A DNA stretch of 6,522 nucleotides from Leptolyngbyaceae cyanobacterium M65_K2018_010. GTDB taxonomy: Bacteria; Cyanobacteriota; Cyanobacteriia; Phormidesmidales; Phormidesmidaceae. The translations under genes were made by a program, and so were the position numbers. This document shows, in pieces, positions 5,743-6,522 of the stretch. Within the stretch, counting starts at the first letter, position 1; each line of letters starts with the position of its first letter. Below the pieces are notes generated by a model. It saw nothing but the letters and a program-made list of their open reading frames with translations. It did no database searches and had not been told where the DNA came from. The stretch spans positions 1 through 6,522 of the forward strand of contig DVEE01000558.1 in assembly GCA_015295885.1 (NCBI GenBank). The letters are read 5' to 3'.

Positions 5743-5776
5743 TTGGAGGGGTTTACCAGAGCCCCTCCAATTTTTT
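5743..5776 (+). terminator. Intrinsic terminator of rpsU
   Basis: TTGGAGGGG (5743-5751) pairs perfectly with CCCCTCCAA (5762-5770) around a 10-nt loop and is followed at once by six T (5771-5776), then GG and six more T. It lies 26 nt past the rpsU stop. The other strand lacks a T-run after the stem, so it acts mainly in the plus direction. Confidence 0.93.
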
Positions 5777-5815
5777 GGTTTTTTGGTCTGTCCTGGGCGG
5801 GGCGGTTAAGGTCGT

Positions 5816-6268
5816 CTAGGGGGCCTGCTGTCGGCGGTCTGGCTGGGAATGACGGGAAGCCGCCGCTTGCAGCGATCGCGCCGCTTGTATCCATGCACTG
5901 ACCTGATCGGGGGTAGGGCAAAGGTCAGCCCGCTGCAGGGTTTTGACATGCAGGCGCTGCACTCGTCCATGGAGATTCTGGGGGTTACTCTCCGCCAGTT
6001 GAGCCACGGATAGCACCCCGGCATGGAGCAACAAACCACTGAACTCACACCCTACCGCCGGAATTCGAGCCAAATCGGCTAGGGCCACCCATTTCGCCAC
6101 GTAGCGGGGGGGAACCTGGAGTTTTTGGGCCAAATGTCGCCGGCCGGCAGCGGTCTGGCCATAGTGATAGAGGTGTGTGGTGGTGGTTAGCCCCAACTGG
6201 GCCAGCGCTTGCCCATGACTAGTACTCAGCCCAGGTAATTGATGGATCGGTGGATGGGGGTCAGTCAT
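5816..6268 (-). CDS. DUF4332 domain-containing protein (helix-hairpin-helix-like)
   Basis: A 150-residue cytosolic protein that resembles the cyanobacterial DUF4332 family. Two stretches look like helix-hairpin-helix units: LPGLSTSHGQALAQLGLTT (11-29) and ARIPAVGCEFSGLLLHAGV (67-85), the second followed by LSVAQLAESNPQNLH. The conserved segment QVPPRYVAKWVALADLARIP (51-70) links them, and the family-like DLCPTPDQVSAWIQAA (115-130) follows. Such repeats usually bind nucleic acid or mediate protein contacts; the actual role is unknown. The last 20 residues are polar and low in complexity. ATG 6268 is the only reasonable start, yet the sequence before it is pyrimidine-rich (TCCTCCCC) with no Shine-Dalgarno match. 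It converges on rpsU and diverges from tRNA-Pro. Confidence 0.85.
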   Translation of the reverse strand: MTDPHPPIHQLPGLSTSHGQALAQLGLTTTTHLYHYGQTAAGRRHLAQKLQVPPRYVAKWVALADLARIPAVGCEFSGLLLHAGVLSVAQLAESNPQNLHGRVQRLHVKTLQRADLCPTPDQVSAWIQAARSLQAAASRHSQPDRRQQAP

Positions 6269-6323
6269 GGGGAGGATAGCTAGGGAGTGCTGGGGACCAG
6301 GCCTGGTTGCTGGAAAAGCAGGC

Positions 6324-6329
6324 TATACT
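6324..6329 (+). promoter_or_regulatory. Candidate -10 box of tRNA-Pro
   Basis: TATACT lies 19 nt before the tRNA 5' end, a good -10 match for a start near 6336. No clear -35 box is found at 16-18 bp. The same bases read TAGTAT on the minus strand (6331-6326), so they could also serve the divergent DUF4332 gene. Confidence 0.45.
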
Positions 6330-6348
6330 AGTTTAGGCCGATGGCCAA

Positions 6349-6422
6349 CGGGATGTAGCGCAGCTTGGTAGCGCGCCTGCTTTGGGAGCAGGATGTCGCA
6401 GGTTCAAATCCTGTCATCCCGA
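6349..6422 (+). tRNA. tRNA-Pro (anticodon UGG)
   Basis: A 74-nt cloverleaf. Acceptor CGGGATG pairs with CATCCCG, the D-stem is GCGC/GCGC with loop AGCTTGGTA, the anticodon arm is CCTGC-TTTGGGA-GCAGG with anticodon TGG, the variable loop is ATGTC, and the T-arm is GCAGG-TTCAAAT-CCTGT. The discriminator base is A, and the 3' CCA is not encoded, as is common in cyanobacteria. Confidence 0.98.
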
Positions 6423-6429
6423 TCAATAT

Positions 6430-6453
6430 AAAACCTTTATACCGTAAGGCTTT
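6430..6453 (-). terminator. Weak hairpin between the convergent tRNA genes
   Basis: On the minus strand AAAGCCTT (6453-6446) pairs with AAGGTTTT (6437-6430) with one G-U pair and an 8-nt loop, ending in a T-rich stretch. It could terminate tRNA-Thr; on the plus strand it has one mismatch and could serve tRNA-Pro. The stem is AT-rich, so support is modest. Confidence 0.4.
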
Positions 6454-6461
6454 CATCTAAG

Positions 6462-6522
6462 AGCCTTTGACGAGGATTGAACTCGTGACCTCACCCTTAC
6501 CAAGGGTGTGCTCTACCACTGA
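6462..6522 (-). tRNA. tRNA-Thr (anticodon GGU), 5' end beyond window
   Basis: On the minus strand the visible part holds the D-loop AGTGGTA with GAGC, anticodon arm CACCC-TTGGTAA-GGGTG with anticodon GGT, variable loop AGGTC, T-arm ACGAG-TTCAATC-CTCGT, acceptor strand CAAAGGC and discriminator T. About the first 11 nt (5' acceptor strand, positions 8-9 and half of the D-stem) lie past the right edge. CCA is not encoded. Its converging partner is tRNA-Pro. Confidence 0.95.

Noticed and set aside
5634..5921. Minus-strand open frame of 95 codons across rpsU, its terminator and the DUF4332 gene.
   Set aside because: It crosses a strong terminator and two real genes in other frames, and its composition is low-complexity.

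Overview
The window reads as ordinary chromosome of a moderately GC-rich cyanobacterium. The evidence is a CIRCE plus K-box heat-shock control region ahead of groESL, five copies of the HIP1 octamer GCGATCGC, tRNA genes without an encoded CCA, and proteins that look cyanobacterial throughout (GroES, a DUF362 protein, a DUF4332 protein, a 58-residue bS21). The overall style suggests a Leptolyngbya-like filamentous lineage, but that is only an impression.

Layout. Positions 1-1768 hold groES-groEL on the minus strand; groEL is cut by the left edge after residue 404. The two genes are separated by an unusually long (243 bp) spacer rich in hairpins. Positions 1769-1978 form a divergent control region for groESL with a K-box, a -35/-10 pair and a CIRCE operator. 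From 1979 to 5273 three plus-strand genes follow each other with short gaps: a DUF362 protein, a secreted or lipid-anchored calcineurin-like metallophosphoesterase, and the phosphate-binding lipoprotein PstS. Positions 5274-5539 are noncoding, with hairpins, a probable promoter and a 10-bp perfect inverted repeat ahead of rpsU (5540-5716). A textbook intrinsic terminator follows rpsU. A DUF4332 (helix-hairpin-helix-like) gene lies on the minus strand at 5816-6268. The window ends with convergent tRNA-Pro(UGG) and tRNA-Thr(GGU) genes; the second is cut by the right edge.

Functional reading. GroES/GroEL are the chaperonin pair, apparently under dual repression/activation typical of cyanobacteria (HrcA at CIRCE; light/heat response at the K-box). 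The metallophosphoesterase and PstS are both predicted lipoproteins facing the periplasm, and may form a small phosphate-scavenging module: one releases phosphate, the other captures it. No pstCAB genes and no convincing Pho box are visible here. The most unusual points are the His-to-Asn change in the first metal-binding motif of the phosphoesterase, the rpsU leader inverted repeat with a competing internal pairing, and a nested repeat in the groES leader that could compete with its ribosome-binding site. I see no clear mobile element, CRISPR array or defence system.
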